Shown here: one piece after another, positions 49,609 to 57,936 of the stretch | Layout: every line of letters begins with the position of its first letter | Numbering within the stretch: position 1 is the first letter of the stretch | From: Polaromonas sp. | GTDB lineage: Bacteria; Pseudomonadota; Gammaproteobacteria; Burkholderiales; Burkholderiaceae_C | Direction: 5' to 3' | DNA length: 64,000 nt | Assembly: GCF_029945685.1 (NCBI RefSeq) | Contig: NZ_JAQSDA010000027.1 | Span: 310,001-374,000 of the forward strand | Program-made: the position numbers and the translations under genes | The notes under the pieces: generated by a model | The model's input: the letters and a program-made list of their open reading frames with translations, nothing else | Told to the model about the DNA's origin: nothing | The model's database searches: none

Positions 49609-50448
49609 TCAATGCGCCATGAGCACCGGAAGGGTCATGGACCGCAGCACCGTACGCGACGTACCGCCCAGAACCCACTCCCGCGCGCGGCTGTGGCCAT
49701 AGCAGCCCATCACCAGCAGGTCGGCCTCCAGGTCGAAGGCGCGCGACAGCAGCAACTCACCGAGCAGCTCGGGCTCCCCGGTCTCGCGGTGCCAGGTCGC
49801 ATCCACCCCGTGCAGTTTGAGATAACTGTCCAGATCCAGCCGCTGACCGCTCACCGCCTCGTCCGCGTCTGACCAGGAAAGGACATGCACACGCCTGGCC
49901 CGTTGCAGCAGGGGCAGCGCAGCACTGACCGCCCGGGCCGCCTCGCGCGTCGGCTTCCAGGCAAGCACCATGGTGTCGCCGATGGACGCTGGCACACCGA
50001 TGTAGGGCAGGATCAGGGCCGGTTTGCCGCTGGCGACCATCACGGACTCGGCAAAATCGGCCGGCACGCCAGTCGCCGGTGTACTGGCCGGATCGTGCTG
50101 GCCGAGAACCAGCAGGTCGGCATACAGGGCCTGCTGGGCAAAGACGCCCATGATGGGGTCGTCTCCCACCTCGGCCCAGGCGGCCTGCATACCGGGCTTG
50201 GCCTGCACGCGGTCGAACGCTGCGCGGGCGCGCGTTCGCAACTCGTCATCGATCTCGCGCAAGGCCGCGGCCACGCCCGGGCCGACCTCGGGCGCGAAAG
50301 GCAGCGCCACGAAACTGGGTGTCACGGCGTAAAGGCCGGTCACGGCAGCACCATGGGCCTGACCGATACGGCACGCTGCATCGAGACGTTGCGCGGCCTG
50401 CGGCAAAGCGTCCAGATGAACGAGCAGCTGCGTGAGGGTGGTTTTCAT
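49609..50448 (-). CDS. Tandem two-domain universal stress protein
   Basis: A 279-residue protein made of two UspA folds (about 1-145 and 150-279). The second domain carries a near-canonical nucleotide loop GCYGHSRAREWVLGG; the first has a degenerate one. PVLMAH ends the protein. An FNR-type promoter lies just upstream (50480-50521). It is flanked by the receiver gene and the NarL-type regulator. Role: survival under oxygen limitation is inferred from USP work elsewhere. Confidence 0.88.
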   Translation of the reverse strand: MKTTLTQLLVHLDALPQAAQRLDAACRIGQAHGAAVTGLYAVTPSFVALPFAPEVGPGVAAALREIDDELRTRARAAFDRVQAKPGMQAAWAEVGDDPIMGVFAQQALYADLLVLGQHDPASTPATGVPADFAESVMVASGKPALILPYIGVPASIGDTMVLAWKPTREAARAVSAALPLLQRARRVHVLSWSDADEAVSGQRLDLDSYLKLHGVDATWHRETGEPELLGELLLSRAFDLEADLLVMGCYGHSRAREWVLGGTSRTVLRSMTLPVLMAH

Positions 50449-50479
50449 GGGCCGGCTCCTGGGTCATTGCGATCCCGCC

Positions 50480-50521
50480 ACCTTAGGGGGCAGGCCCGGG
50501 AAGCGGCTTGACGAAGGTCAA
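50480..50521 (-). promoter_or_regulatory. FNR-type promoter of the two-domain USP gene
   Basis: TTGACGAAGGTCAA (50508-50521) is a symmetric FNR-type palindrome (TTGAC/GTCAA). After 22 bp on the minus strand lies TAAGGT (50480-50485), a good -10. RNA would start about 25 nt before the ATG at 50448. Confidence 0.75.
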
Positions 50522-50540
50522 GCGCGGGGCACGAGCCAGC

Positions 50541-51185
50541 TCAGGGTTCCAACGGCTCCGACACCCCGTGTTTGATGGCGTAGCGGATCAGCTCGCTCTG
50601 GTTTTGCAGACCCATCTTCTGCATCAGATTGGCCTTGTGGGTGCTGATGGTCTTGACTGAAAGTTTCAGGCGCGTGGCGATGTCCGTCACGGAAACGCCA
50701 GCAGCAATCAGGCGAAACACCTCGAATTCGCGGTTCGACAGCGACTCGTGCGGCGCCGAGGTTCCGCCCGGCATCGCGCTCAGGGCGAGCTGCTCGGCCA
50801 CTTCCGCGCTGATGAAGGCGCCGCCGGCGGCGATCTTGCGGATGGCCTGCTCCAGCTGCCCCGGGGCGCTTTCCTTCGTCAGGTAACCGCTGGCGCCGGA
50901 CTTGATGGCGCGCACCGCGTACTGAAGCTCCTGGTGCATGCTGAGCACAAGAATCCGTACCTTCGGTTTTTCACTGCGTACCAGCTTGATCAGCTCCATG
51001 CCGCTACGGCCTGGCATGGACAGATCCAGCACCAGCACATCAAAATCGAATTCGCGCACGCGCTGCATGACTTCGGTGCCGTTGGCTGCCTCAGCCACCA
51101 CCTGCAGGTCATCCGCTGAAGAGACGATGCGTTTGAGACCTTCGCGGACAATGGCGTGGTCGTCGGCAATCACAATCCTGATCAC
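50541..51185 (-). CDS. NarL/FixJ-type response regulator
   Basis: A 214-residue regulator: a receiver (DD at 8-9, phosphoacceptor D54 in LVLDLSMPG, Lys in YLTKES) and a C-terminal LuxR helix-turn-helix (about 150-210, LSNREFEVFRLIAAGVSV...). Its start overlaps the kinase stop by 4 bp, so the pair is coupled. It acts in the cytoplasm on DNA; the target genes are not known, but the nearest are the USP and PRTase loci. Confidence 0.93.
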   Translation of the reverse strand: MIRIVIADDHAIVREGLKRIVSSADDLQVVAEAANGTEVMQRVREFDFDVLVLDLSMPGRSGMELIKLVRSEKPKVRILVLSMHQELQYAVRAIKSGASGYLTKESAPGQLEQAIRKIAAGGAFISAEVAEQLALSAMPGGTSAPHESLSNREFEVFRLIAAGVSVTDIATRLKLSVKTISTHKANLMQKMGLQNQSELIRYAIKHGVSEPLEP

Positions 51186-52651
51186 GGGGTGGCCTCCGCT
51201 TCGGGCAACGGAATGGTCACGCCAATACGCGTGCCTTGCCCCGGCGCGCTGTCAATGATGACGCGCCCGTTGAGCAGTTGGGCCCGCTCGTGCAAACCCA
51301 TCAGCCCCAGCGACTGTGGCTTGCGCGGCATCCCGGTCACAAAGCCTCCGCCGTTGTCGCTCACCGACAGCGTGATCTCGCCCGGCAGGCTGCCGATGGC
51401 AACGGCGACTTCGGTCGCTGCGGCGTGTTTGGCGACGTTGGCCAGCGCCTCCTGGACAATGCGGAAAACAGCAGTGGCATAAGGCTCCTGCAACTCCAGC
51501 TCTTCGCCGGCCGAGAGGCTGCAAGCCACGCCTGTACGCTGGCTGAAGCTGTGAACCAGCCACTCGATGGCTGCCAGCAGGCCCAGGTCGTCCAGCAACA
51601 GCGGCCGCAAGTCCGCCGCGATGCGGCGCGTGGAAGCCACCATGCCGTCCACCATCCCCAGCATGTCCGTCAGTTTGGCCCGGGCAACGTCAGGCTCCGT
51701 GAGGGTGTTGTCGCGTACCCAGAGAGTGTCCATCTTCAGCGCCGTCAGCGACTGCGCCAGCTCGTCGTGCAACTCACGGGCCACCCGGGTTTTTTCTTCC
51801 TCACGCGCGGCATTCACGGCAGCTGCAAAGGCACTGCGTTCCTGCTGGGCCCGCACCCGCTCGGTCACGTCGCGCAGGATCACCGTGTAGAGTTTTCCGT
51901 CGGCCGTCTCGAGCTGGGAGATGGAGGCGTCCATCGGGAACTCCTCCCCGTTGGCGCGCACCCCGTAAATCACGGAGCCATCACCCATGCGCCGTGAGGT
52001 GACACCGGTTGCCGAAAACCGGCGGACGTGCTCATCGTGACCGGCGCGAAAACGTTCGGGCATGAGCTCGCCCAGAGCCTGACCCAGGGCCTGCCCGCTC
52101 GGCCAGCCGAAGATTTTTTCCGCCGCGCGGTTGTACATCACGATCTGCTGTTTGTCGTTCACTGTGATGATTCCGTCCATCGCGGAGTCCAGCAGGGCCG
52201 CCAGGCGCGAATGCTCCTCTTCCGCCAGCAGCCGGCCGGTGATGTCGCGCAGGATCACCGTGAACAGCCTCCCGTTCGGTGTATCCAGATGCGAAATCGA
52301 CGCATCCAGCGGAAACTCCTCCCCGTTGGCGCGCAGGCCGTAAACCACATTGCGCGTACCCATGCGCCGCGATGTCGCCCCCGTGGTTCCGAAGCGTTCG
52401 ACATGCTCGCCATGCCCTTGCCGGAAACGGCCGGGAATCAACCTCTGCAGGGACTGATGCATGACCTCCTGCTGAGGCCATCCGAAGATTGTTTCGGCTG
52501 CGCGGTTGTACAAAACAATGTTCTGGTTCTCATCCACGGTGATGATGGCATCCATGGCCGAGTCCAGCACCCCCGCAAGCAGAGCCGCTGCGCTGCCGGG
52601 GTTGTCAGCCAGTGAGGCTGTGTCCAGGAGACCGATAGGAGAAGAATCCAT
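51182..52651 (-). CDS. Sensor histidine kinase with tandem FixL-like PAS domains (NarX/HisKA_3 type)
   Basis: A 489-residue soluble kinase without membrane segments. Two nearly duplicate PAS domains (about 25-140 and 150-265) precede a HisKA_3 dimerisation helix with RELHDELAQ (phosphoacceptor His295) and an HATPase_c domain (VREALANVAKHA, DNGGGF, GLMGLHERA). In both PAS domains FR-x2-H (His80, His205) aligns with the haem-binding His200 of FixL. It forms an operon with the NarL-type regulator through a 4-bp overlap. Oxygen sensing is an inference from the PAS alignment; FAD or other ligands are possible. Confidence 0.88.
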   Translation of the reverse strand: MDSSPIGLLDTASLADNPGSAAALLAGVLDSAMDAIITVDENQNIVLYNRAAETIFGWPQQEVMHQSLQRLIPGRFRQGHGEHVERFGTTGATSRRMGTRNVVYGLRANGEEFPLDASISHLDTPNGRLFTVILRDITGRLLAEEEHSRLAALLDSAMDGIITVNDKQQIVMYNRAAEKIFGWPSGQALGQALGELMPERFRAGHDEHVRRFSATGVTSRRMGDGSVIYGVRANGEEFPMDASISQLETADGKLYTVILRDVTERVRAQQERSAFAAAVNAAREEEKTRVARELHDELAQSLTALKMDTLWVRDNTLTEPDVARAKLTDMLGMVDGMVASTRRIAADLRPLLLDDLGLLAAIEWLVHSFSQRTGVACSLSAGEELELQEPYATAVFRIVQEALANVAKHAAATEVAVAIGSLPGEITLSVSDNGGGFVTGMPRKPQSLGLMGLHERAQLLNGRVIIDSAPGQGTRIGVTIPLPEAEATP

Positions 52652-52726
52652 GCCTCAGTGTAGCAATGACCAAAAGTACTCATTTTTGACCCATAACCGG
52701 GTGGCGACAACCTGGGACCAGGCTGC

Positions 52727-52754
52727 CCCTCTCCCCTCTCCCCTCTCCCCTGTC
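52727..52754. repeat. Pyrimidine-rich 7-bp tandem repeat (CCCCTCT x3.7)
   Basis: Three identical CCCCTCT units plus a partial CCCCTGT. The tract lies 22 bp before the FNR box of the USP gene and after the divergent kinase start. It is a likely slippage hot spot; no function assigned. Confidence 0.8.
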
Positions 52755-52775
52755 CAGTTCCCCGATCAAATGCCG

Positions 52776-52817
52776 TTGATCCACATCAATGGCTTTCCTC
52801 CGCCACCCCTTCACACT
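52776..52817 (+). promoter_or_regulatory. FNR-type promoter of the USP gene at 52853
   Basis: TTGATCCACATCAA (52776-52789) is a perfect TTGAT-N4-ATCAA FNR box. A -10-like CACACT (52812-52817) follows after 22 bp, giving an RNA starting about 30 nt before the ATG. The -10 is weak (3 of 6 bases), as expected when an activator is required. Confidence 0.85.
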
Positions 52818-52852
52818 GAATCCAGCCAAGGCAGCCTTTGAAGGAATAGATC

Positions 52853-53323
52853 ATGTACCAGCGCATACTTGTCCCCGTCGATGGCAGCGAAACCTCCAAC
52901 AAGGCCCTGACAGCGGCCCTGCAACTCGCCAGGGATGCTGGTGGCCGGGTCCGTCTTGTTCATGTGCTGGAGGAGTTGAGCTACCTGAGCGGTTATGAAC
53001 AGTTTGGCGGCTATTCGGGAGACATGACCCGGATCATGCGCGACTCCGGGATGCAGATCCTCAATGACGCCAAGGCCATTGCAGCCGCCGCCGGCGTGGA
53101 GGCGGACACGGTACTTTTCGACACTCTGGGAGAACGTCTCGCCGAGACGGTGGCCGAGGCAGCCAGGCAATGGAAAGCAGAGCTGGTGGTTGTCGGTACC
53201 CATGGCCGACGCGGCGTCGGGCGCATGTTGCTGGGCAGCGGTGCCGAGCAGGTCATCCGGCTTGCCCCGGTGCCGGTGCTGGTGATCCGATCGGAGTCGG
53301 AAAGCCAGCCAGCCGCTCACTGA
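52853..53323 (+). CDS. Universal stress protein, single UspA domain
   Basis: A 156-residue USP. ILVPVDGSE opens the fold and the ATP loop GTHGRRGVGRMLLGS is canonical. LEELSYLSGYEQFGG resembles the DELSYVNGFE region of the USP at 15984, so the two are close paralogues. A perfect FNR box controls it. It is convergent with the phosphoribosyltransferase gene (53 bp). Confidence 0.93.
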   Translation: MYQRILVPVDGSETSNKALTAALQLARDAGGRVRLVHVLEELSYLSGYEQFGGYSGDMTRIMRDSGMQILNDAKAIAAAAGVEADTVLFDTLGERLAETVAEAARQWKAELVVVGTHGRRGVGRMLLGSGAEQVIRLAPVPVLVIRSESESQPAAH

Positions 53324-53376
53324 AGCGGGGCAAGGATACCCGGGCTGACCTGGCAGGCTGACTTGGGAGCGCGTCC

Positions 53377-54015
53377 TCAGGACGCGGCCAGTAGCGTGCG
53401 CACCTTCTCGTCGCCTACCGGTGCGAAGTCGCGGTAACAGCTTCCAACACCGCGGAAATCCGGCGGACTCACGGCGCAGACAAACTCATCCGCCGCGGTT
53501 CCGATCCATTCCTGCGCACCGGGGGGCGCGACCGGCACAGCCACCACAATCCACGCTGGCTTGGCCTCCCGCAAAGCCATCAGTGCGGCGCACATCGAGG
53601 CTCCGGTGGCTACACCATCGTCCACCACAATGACCGTGCAACCTTCAATGCGTACGGCTTTCCTTGTCCCGCGATACAGCGCATCGATGCGCGCCAGCTC
53701 GCGGCTCTGGGTCTCGACGATCTCTTCGAGCTGCTGCGGGCTCAGCCCGCTGGCAACCAGCACCTTGGGATCGATGTACCTTGCGCCGCCGCTGGCAATG
53801 GCACCCAGGGCCAGATCGGGACGGCCCGGAAGCCCCAGCTTTCGCACAACCAGCAAGTCGAGTTCGGCAATCAGCGCCCGGGCTACTTCCCACGCAACTG
53901 GCACGCCGCCACGTGCCAGTGCCAGTACAACGACATCGTCGCGTCCCGCATACGCCTGCAGGTGGGAGGCCAATACACGACCGGCGTCAACGCGGTCCTC
54001 GAACAGGGTGGTCAT
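53377..54015 (-). CDS. Phosphoribosyltransferase-domain protein
   Basis: A 212-residue type I PRTase. The PRPP loop is VIVVDDGVATGASM (about 118-131). ALARGGVPVAWEVARAL and VVRKLGLPGRPDLALGAIA are the family blocks, seen in bacterial proteins often found beside USP or dienelactone-hydrolase genes. No base-specific hood can be recognised, so the acceptor is unknown. The start MTTLFEDRVDAG at 54015 is preferred over long upstream in-frame extensions. It is downstream of the small membrane gene (43 bp) and ends close to the USP. Confidence 0.85.
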   Translation of the reverse strand: MTTLFEDRVDAGRVLASHLQAYAGRDDVVVLALARGGVPVAWEVARALIAELDLLVVRKLGLPGRPDLALGAIASGGARYIDPKVLVASGLSPQQLEEIVETQSRELARIDALYRGTRKAVRIEGCTVIVVDDGVATGASMCAALMALREAKPAWIVVAVPVAPPGAQEWIGTAADEFVCAVSPPDFRGVGSCYRDFAPVGDEKVRTLLAAS

Positions 54016-54058
54016 GACCGTGCGGTGCTGAAATGCGCCAGTGCACCCCGTATCCGCG

Positions 54059-54340
54059 TTACCGCGGGCGGCAACTGTCCGGACGATCGCCTGTGGGGAC
54101 AGGGCAGCGGTTGACCTCGGCTGACGACATTCCCAGCAGCGTGGCCAATGCACACGACACCATGCACACCATCCAGAATACAAAAAAAGCCGCGGTGTAC
54201 ACGCCCTGCCGAGAAAGACCAAGCGGCTGGCCGGACCAGTGCAGATCGCCTGGATCCACCACCGCGAAAACGAGCAGCTCAAGCGCGCAAGCACCCAGGA
54301 ACGCGGGCCACGCGATCCACATCAGTTTCTGGTTCCACAT
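54059..54340 (-). CDS. Small membrane protein at the end of the cco cluster
   Basis: A 93-residue protein with two hydrophobic segments (about 6-27 and 45-69) and a Cys in each. The C-terminal 20 residues are basic and rich in Pro. GGAGACAGCC precedes the ATG. It is 23 bp downstream of ccoH and likely belongs to the same transcript. I recognise no family. Confidence 0.6.
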   Translation of the reverse strand: MWNQKLMWIAWPAFLGACALELLVFAVVDPGDLHWSGQPLGLSRQGVYTAAFFVFWMVCMVSCALATLLGMSSAEVNRCPVPTGDRPDSCRPR

Positions 54341-54363
54341 GGCTGTCTCCGTCTGTTGGTGGT

Positions 54364-54669
54364 TCAGCGCTGTCCGGCCGGCGCCGGCGTGGCACCAGGC
54401 GGCGTGGCTGCATGGTTACGGCCCTGCACCGCTGGCATGAGGGATTTATCCTTCTCTGCGGCGAGCGTCTTGTTGATTTCGATGCCTTGCCGGTAATAGT
54501 CTTCGGCCACCAGAGTTTCCGGGTTGGCCAGGGCAAGCCAGAGCGTTGCAAAACCGGCCACCACCACGATGGCGGGACCGGCAATCACCATCCAGACATA
54601 GCCGAATTTCCACCAGGGTGCGGGCGCCATCTGGGGTGCCTGGGCCATACTCATGTTGTTTTCCTTCAT
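54364..54669 (-). CDS. ccoH: FixH/CcoH cbb3 oxidase assembly protein
   Basis: A 101-residue membrane protein with one helix (about 20-43, GYVWMVIAGPAIVVVAGFATLWLA) and the FixH segment ANPETLVAEDYYRQGIEINKTL. It assists maturation of cbb3 oxidase. The ATG at 54669 was chosen because GGAGAGCAGC lies directly upstream; two ATGs further upstream overlap the ccoG stop. A Pro/Ala-rich C-terminal tail (about 80-101) extends beyond the usual FixH. Confidence 0.85.
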   Translation of the reverse strand: MKENNMSMAQAPQMAPAPWWKFGYVWMVIAGPAIVVVAGFATLWLALANPETLVAEDYYRQGIEINKTLAAEKDKSLMPAVQGRNHAATPPGATPAPAGQR

Positions 54670-54680
54670 GCTGCTCTCCA

Positions 54681-56099
54681 TCATCGCGGGACAAGGAAAA
54701 TCGACTTTTCGCTCACACGGCTCTCGCCTGCAAGGTCACCGACATTGAATTCGATCGGGTGGGATCCGGGATTGGCCGAGCCGTAGCCGATCTGCAGCCG
54801 TACCGGCACCCAGCGCGATTCGGCAGGTCCGATATCGACTTCGGACTCCGACGCCAGGACCAGACCTTCCAGACCGGACGCCGTGATGCGGTAACGCTGC
54901 GGCTGCTCGGTGGCGTTCATGATCTGCAGCCGATACACATTTTCCAGCTTGCCGCCGGCCACGATGCGCGACAACGCTGCGCGGTCCCTCACCACGTCCA
55001 CCTTCAGCGGCGTGCGTTCAAGCAGGCTCCACATGAGACCGACGCAGAGCGCCACAAGAATCACGCTGTAGACCAGCACACGCGGGCGCCGCACCCTGCT
55101 CCACAGCTGGGCCTTGCTCCACTGACCAGCCATGGCGTTCTGGGTGCTGAAGCGGATCAGGCCCCGCGGGTAACTCATCTTGTCCATCACGGTGTCACAC
55201 ACGTCAACACAGGCGGCGCAACCGATGCATTCGTACTGCAGTCCCTCGCGGATGTCGATGCCCGTCGGGCAAACCTGCACGCACAGGGTGCAATCCACAC
55301 AGGACCCCAACGCGAGCGTCGACAGGTCGGCCTTGCGCGAGCGAGCGCCGCGGGGTTCGCCACGCGCGGTGTCATAGCTCACGATCAAGGTGTCGCGGTC
55401 AAACATGGCGCTCTGGAAGCGGGCATAAGGACACATGTATTTGCACACCTGCTCGCGAAGAAAACCGGCGTTTCCGTAGGTGGCGATGGCGTAGAAGTTC
55501 ACCCAGAACCACTCCCAGGGGCCGAACGACAGCGTGAAGGCCTGGGCCCATAAAGTCTGGATCGGGGTGAAGTAGCCCACAAAGGTGAAGCCGGTCCACA
55601 GCGACAGGGCGATCCATAAAAAGTGTTTGCTCCCCTTTTTCAGCAGCTTGCGCGCCGAAGCCGGCTCCGCGTCCAGTCGCATGCGCGCGCTACGATCACC
55701 CTCAACCTTGCGCTCGATCCAGAGGAATATCTCGGTATAGACGGTCTGCGGGCAGGTGAACCCACACCACAGCCGGCCCGCCACCGCCGTAAAAAGGAAC
55801 AATGACAGCGCACTGATGACCAACAGACCTGTCAGATAGATGAAGTCCTGCGGATACAAAACGACGCCGAACAGGTAGAAGCGGCGTGCCCCCAGGTCGA
55901 ACAACACGGCCTGCCGCTGACCCCATTCCAGCCAGGGCAGGCCGTAGAACACCAGCTGGGTCAGGAACACGAAAAACCAGCGCCAGCGGGCGAACAACCC
56001 GGTCACCGAACGCGGATACAGCTTCTTCTGCGCCTCGTACAGCGACACCTCTTCCTCGGGAACGATGGGGATGACCTTGCGGACCGGGGTTTCCTGCAC
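54681..56099 (-). CDS. ccoG: cbb3 oxidase accessory protein CcoG (RdxA/FixG)
   Basis: A 472-residue membrane iron-sulfur protein: five to six helices, then two 4Fe-4S clusters with CVDCTLCVQVCPTGID and CIGCAACVDVCDTVMDK (about 255-320), an RLWCGFTCPQTVYTE motif near 112-126 and a C-terminal FixG immunoglobulin-like domain. CcoG reduces Cu(II) to Cu(I) for the oxidase. It lies 20 bp downstream of ccoP and next to ccoH. Confidence 0.93.
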   Translation of the reverse strand: MQETPVRKVIPIVPEEEVSLYEAQKKLYPRSVTGLFARWRWFFVFLTQLVFYGLPWLEWGQRQAVLFDLGARRFYLFGVVLYPQDFIYLTGLLVISALSLFLFTAVAGRLWCGFTCPQTVYTEIFLWIERKVEGDRSARMRLDAEPASARKLLKKGSKHFLWIALSLWTGFTFVGYFTPIQTLWAQAFTLSFGPWEWFWVNFYAIATYGNAGFLREQVCKYMCPYARFQSAMFDRDTLIVSYDTARGEPRGARSRKADLSTLALGSCVDCTLCVQVCPTGIDIREGLQYECIGCAACVDVCDTVMDKMSYPRGLIRFSTQNAMAGQWSKAQLWSRVRRPRVLVYSVILVALCVGLMWSLLERTPLKVDVVRDRAALSRIVAGGKLENVYRLQIMNATEQPQRYRITASGLEGLVLASESEVDIGPAESRWVPVRLQIGYGSANPGSHPIEFNVGDLAGESRVSEKSIFLVPR

Positions 56100-56119
56100 G
56101 GCGTGAACTCTTTCGCTTA

Positions 56120-57046
56120 TCAGGGGCGCGCGGTTGCGAGCGTCGCTGGTTTGTTGGACAGGCCCCAGACGTAAGCCGACAACACATGGATCTGCGCTTC
56201 GGTCAGCTTGCCTGCCTGGGCCGGCATGACGTTGACCTTGCCGTTATTGACCATGCTGACGATGGCCTGTTCGCCCCAGCCGTGCAACCAGATGTCGTCC
56301 GTAAGGTTGGGGGCACCCAGGGCCTGGTTGCCTTTGCCGTCCATCCCGTGACAGGCGGCACAAGCCGTGAACTTGGCCTTGCCGAGCTGGGAGCGCAGCG
56401 AGTCGTGCGGACTGCCGGACAGGCTGAGCACATAGTGAGCCACATTCTTCACGTCATCGGGGGTCCCCACGGCCGCCGCCATGGGCGGCATGTTGCCCTG
56501 CCGGCCCAGAGTGAGGGTCTCGACAAGCTTGGCAGGCGCACCGCCGTGCAGCCAGTCACCATCAGTCAGATTGGGGAAACCCTTGCTGCCGCGCGCGTCC
56601 GAGCCGTGGCACTGGGCGCAGTTGTTCATGAACAGGCGCTCGCCGACAGCCATGGCCGCAGGGTCGCCGGCCAGTACCTCGGCCGGTTTCGCGGTGAACT
56701 GCGCATACAGCGGCTCCAGCTCCTTGTTGGCTTTTTCCACCTCATCGGTATATTCGCCGTGGGTAGTCCAGCCCAGCGCGCCCTTGTAGCTGCCCAGGCC
56801 GGGATAAGCCGCCAGATAGCCAAGACCAAAAATGATGGTCAGCACAAACAGCCACATCCACCATCGCGGCATGGGATTGTTCATTTCCCGCAGGTCCTCG
56901 TCCCAGACATGGCCCGTGGTGTTATCGGCGCTGGGGGTGACCTTCTTGCGGGCCGTGATCCAAAGCAGCAGCAGGCAGGCAAGGATACCGACGAGGGTGA
57001 AGACGGTCACATAGACCGACCAGAAATTACCGGTGAAATCGCTCAT
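56120..57046 (-). CDS. ccoP: cbb3 oxidase dihaem subunit CcoP
   Basis: A 308-residue protein with two N-terminal helices (about 12-32 and 60-80, around RWWMWLFVLTIIFGLGYL) and two c-type haem sites, CAQCH (about 141-145) and CAACH (about 228-232), each followed by a Met ligand region (MPPM, MPAQ). It passes electrons to CcoN. The ATG at 57046 excludes a Met-Ile extension that overlaps the ccoQ stop. Gap to ccoQ is 2 bp. Confidence 0.95.
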   Translation of the reverse strand: MSDFTGNFWSVYVTVFTLVGILACLLLLWITARKKVTPSADNTTGHVWDEDLREMNNPMPRWWMWLFVLTIIFGLGYLAAYPGLGSYKGALGWTTHGEYTDEVEKANKELEPLYAQFTAKPAEVLAGDPAAMAVGERLFMNNCAQCHGSDARGSKGFPNLTDGDWLHGGAPAKLVETLTLGRQGNMPPMAAAVGTPDDVKNVAHYVLSLSGSPHDSLRSQLGKAKFTACAACHGMDGKGNQALGAPNLTDDIWLHGWGEQAIVSMVNNGKVNVMPAQAGKLTEAQIHVLSAYVWGLSNKPATLATARP

Positions 57047-57048
57047 GA

Positions 57049-57186
57049 TCAATCCTGCTCGAAGGGGATGCGTGCAGCTTCATCGAAGCGGTCACGGTTG
57101 TGGCGGGCGTAGGCCCACCATGCAATGCCCAGAAAGGTGGCGAAGCTGGCCAGCGTGGCCAGAATACGCAGGGTGGTGATGTCCAT
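57049..57186 (-). CDS. ccoQ: cbb3 oxidase small subunit CcoQ (FixQ)
   Basis: A 45-residue single-helix protein (MDITTLRILATLASFATFLG...WWAYARHNRDRFDEAARIPF), the usual FixQ layout: a short N-terminus, a helix, then an acidic/basic tail. It stabilises CcoP in the complex. It sits between ccoO and ccoP, 14 and 2 bp from them. Confidence 0.9.
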   Translation of the reverse strand: MDITTLRILATLASFATFLGIAWWAYARHNRDRFDEAARIPFEQD

Positions 57187-57200
57187 TGGCTGGCTCCTGG

Positions 57201-57926
57201 TCAGTTGGCAGCAGGTGCTGCAGGCGCCGTTGACGGAGCCGATACGCCGGGTGCCCCTGTGGCGGCGCTGCCCCCAACGGTCTTGCCGGCGAAATTGTTG
57301 GTCAGGGCCAGGCCCATGTTCTGCAGATAGGCGACCAGAGCGTCCATTTCGGTTTTGCCCTTGACGTCCTCGGCGGATTTGGCGATCTCGGCATCGGTGT
57401 AGGGCACACCCACCATGCGCAGTGCCCGCATGCGCGGCGCCATGTCGGCGGCATCAACCAAGTTCTTCTCCAGCCAGGGATAGGCGGGCATGTTGGATTC
57501 GGGAACCAGATCGCGCGGATTGTTCAGGTGGATGCGGTGCCATTCGTCGCTGTACTTGCCGCCCACGCGATGCAAGTCAGGCCCGGTACGCTTGCTGCCC
57601 CACTGGAAGGGATGGTCGTAGACGAATTCGCCAGCCACCGAGTAGTGGCCATAGCGCAGCGTCTCGGCGCGGAACGGCCGGATCATCTGCGAGTGGCAGT
57701 TGTAGCAGCCTTCACGGATATAGATGTCGCGCCCGGCCAGTTGCAGCGTGGTGTAGGGCTTGATACCCGTGACAGGCTCGGTGGTGGACTTCTGGAAGAA
57801 CAGCGGCACGATCTCGACCAGGCCGCCGACGGCGACAACCAGCAGGATCAGCACGATCATCAGGAAGTTGTTGGTTTCGACCTTCTCGTGCGAGAAGCCG
57901 GGGGATATGTTTTTGTTGTCGCTCAT
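57201..57926 (-). CDS. ccoO: cbb3 oxidase monohaem subunit CcoO
   Basis: A 241-residue subunit with one helix (about 22-42, [23 protein letters not shown]) and the c-type haem motif CYNCH (about 74-78) in [15 protein letters not shown]. The C-terminal tail (about 215-241) is Ala/Pro/Gly-rich. The start [10 protein letters not shown] was chosen; in-frame upstream codons have no support. It is 10 bp downstream of ccoN. Confidence 0.95.
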   Translation of the reverse strand: MSDNKNISPGFSHEKVETNNFLMIVLILLVVAVGGLVEIVPLFFQKSTTEPVTGIKPYTTLQLAGRDIYIREGCYNCHSQMIRPFRAETLRYGHYSVAGEFVYDHPFQWGSKRTGPDLHRVGGKYSDEWHRIHLNNPRDLVPESNMPAYPWLEKNLVDAADMAPRMRALRMVGVPYTDAEIAKSAEDVKGKTEMDALVAYLQNMGLALTNNFAGKTVGGSAATGAPGVSAPSTAPAAPAAN

Positions 57927-57936
57927 GTGTGTTTCC

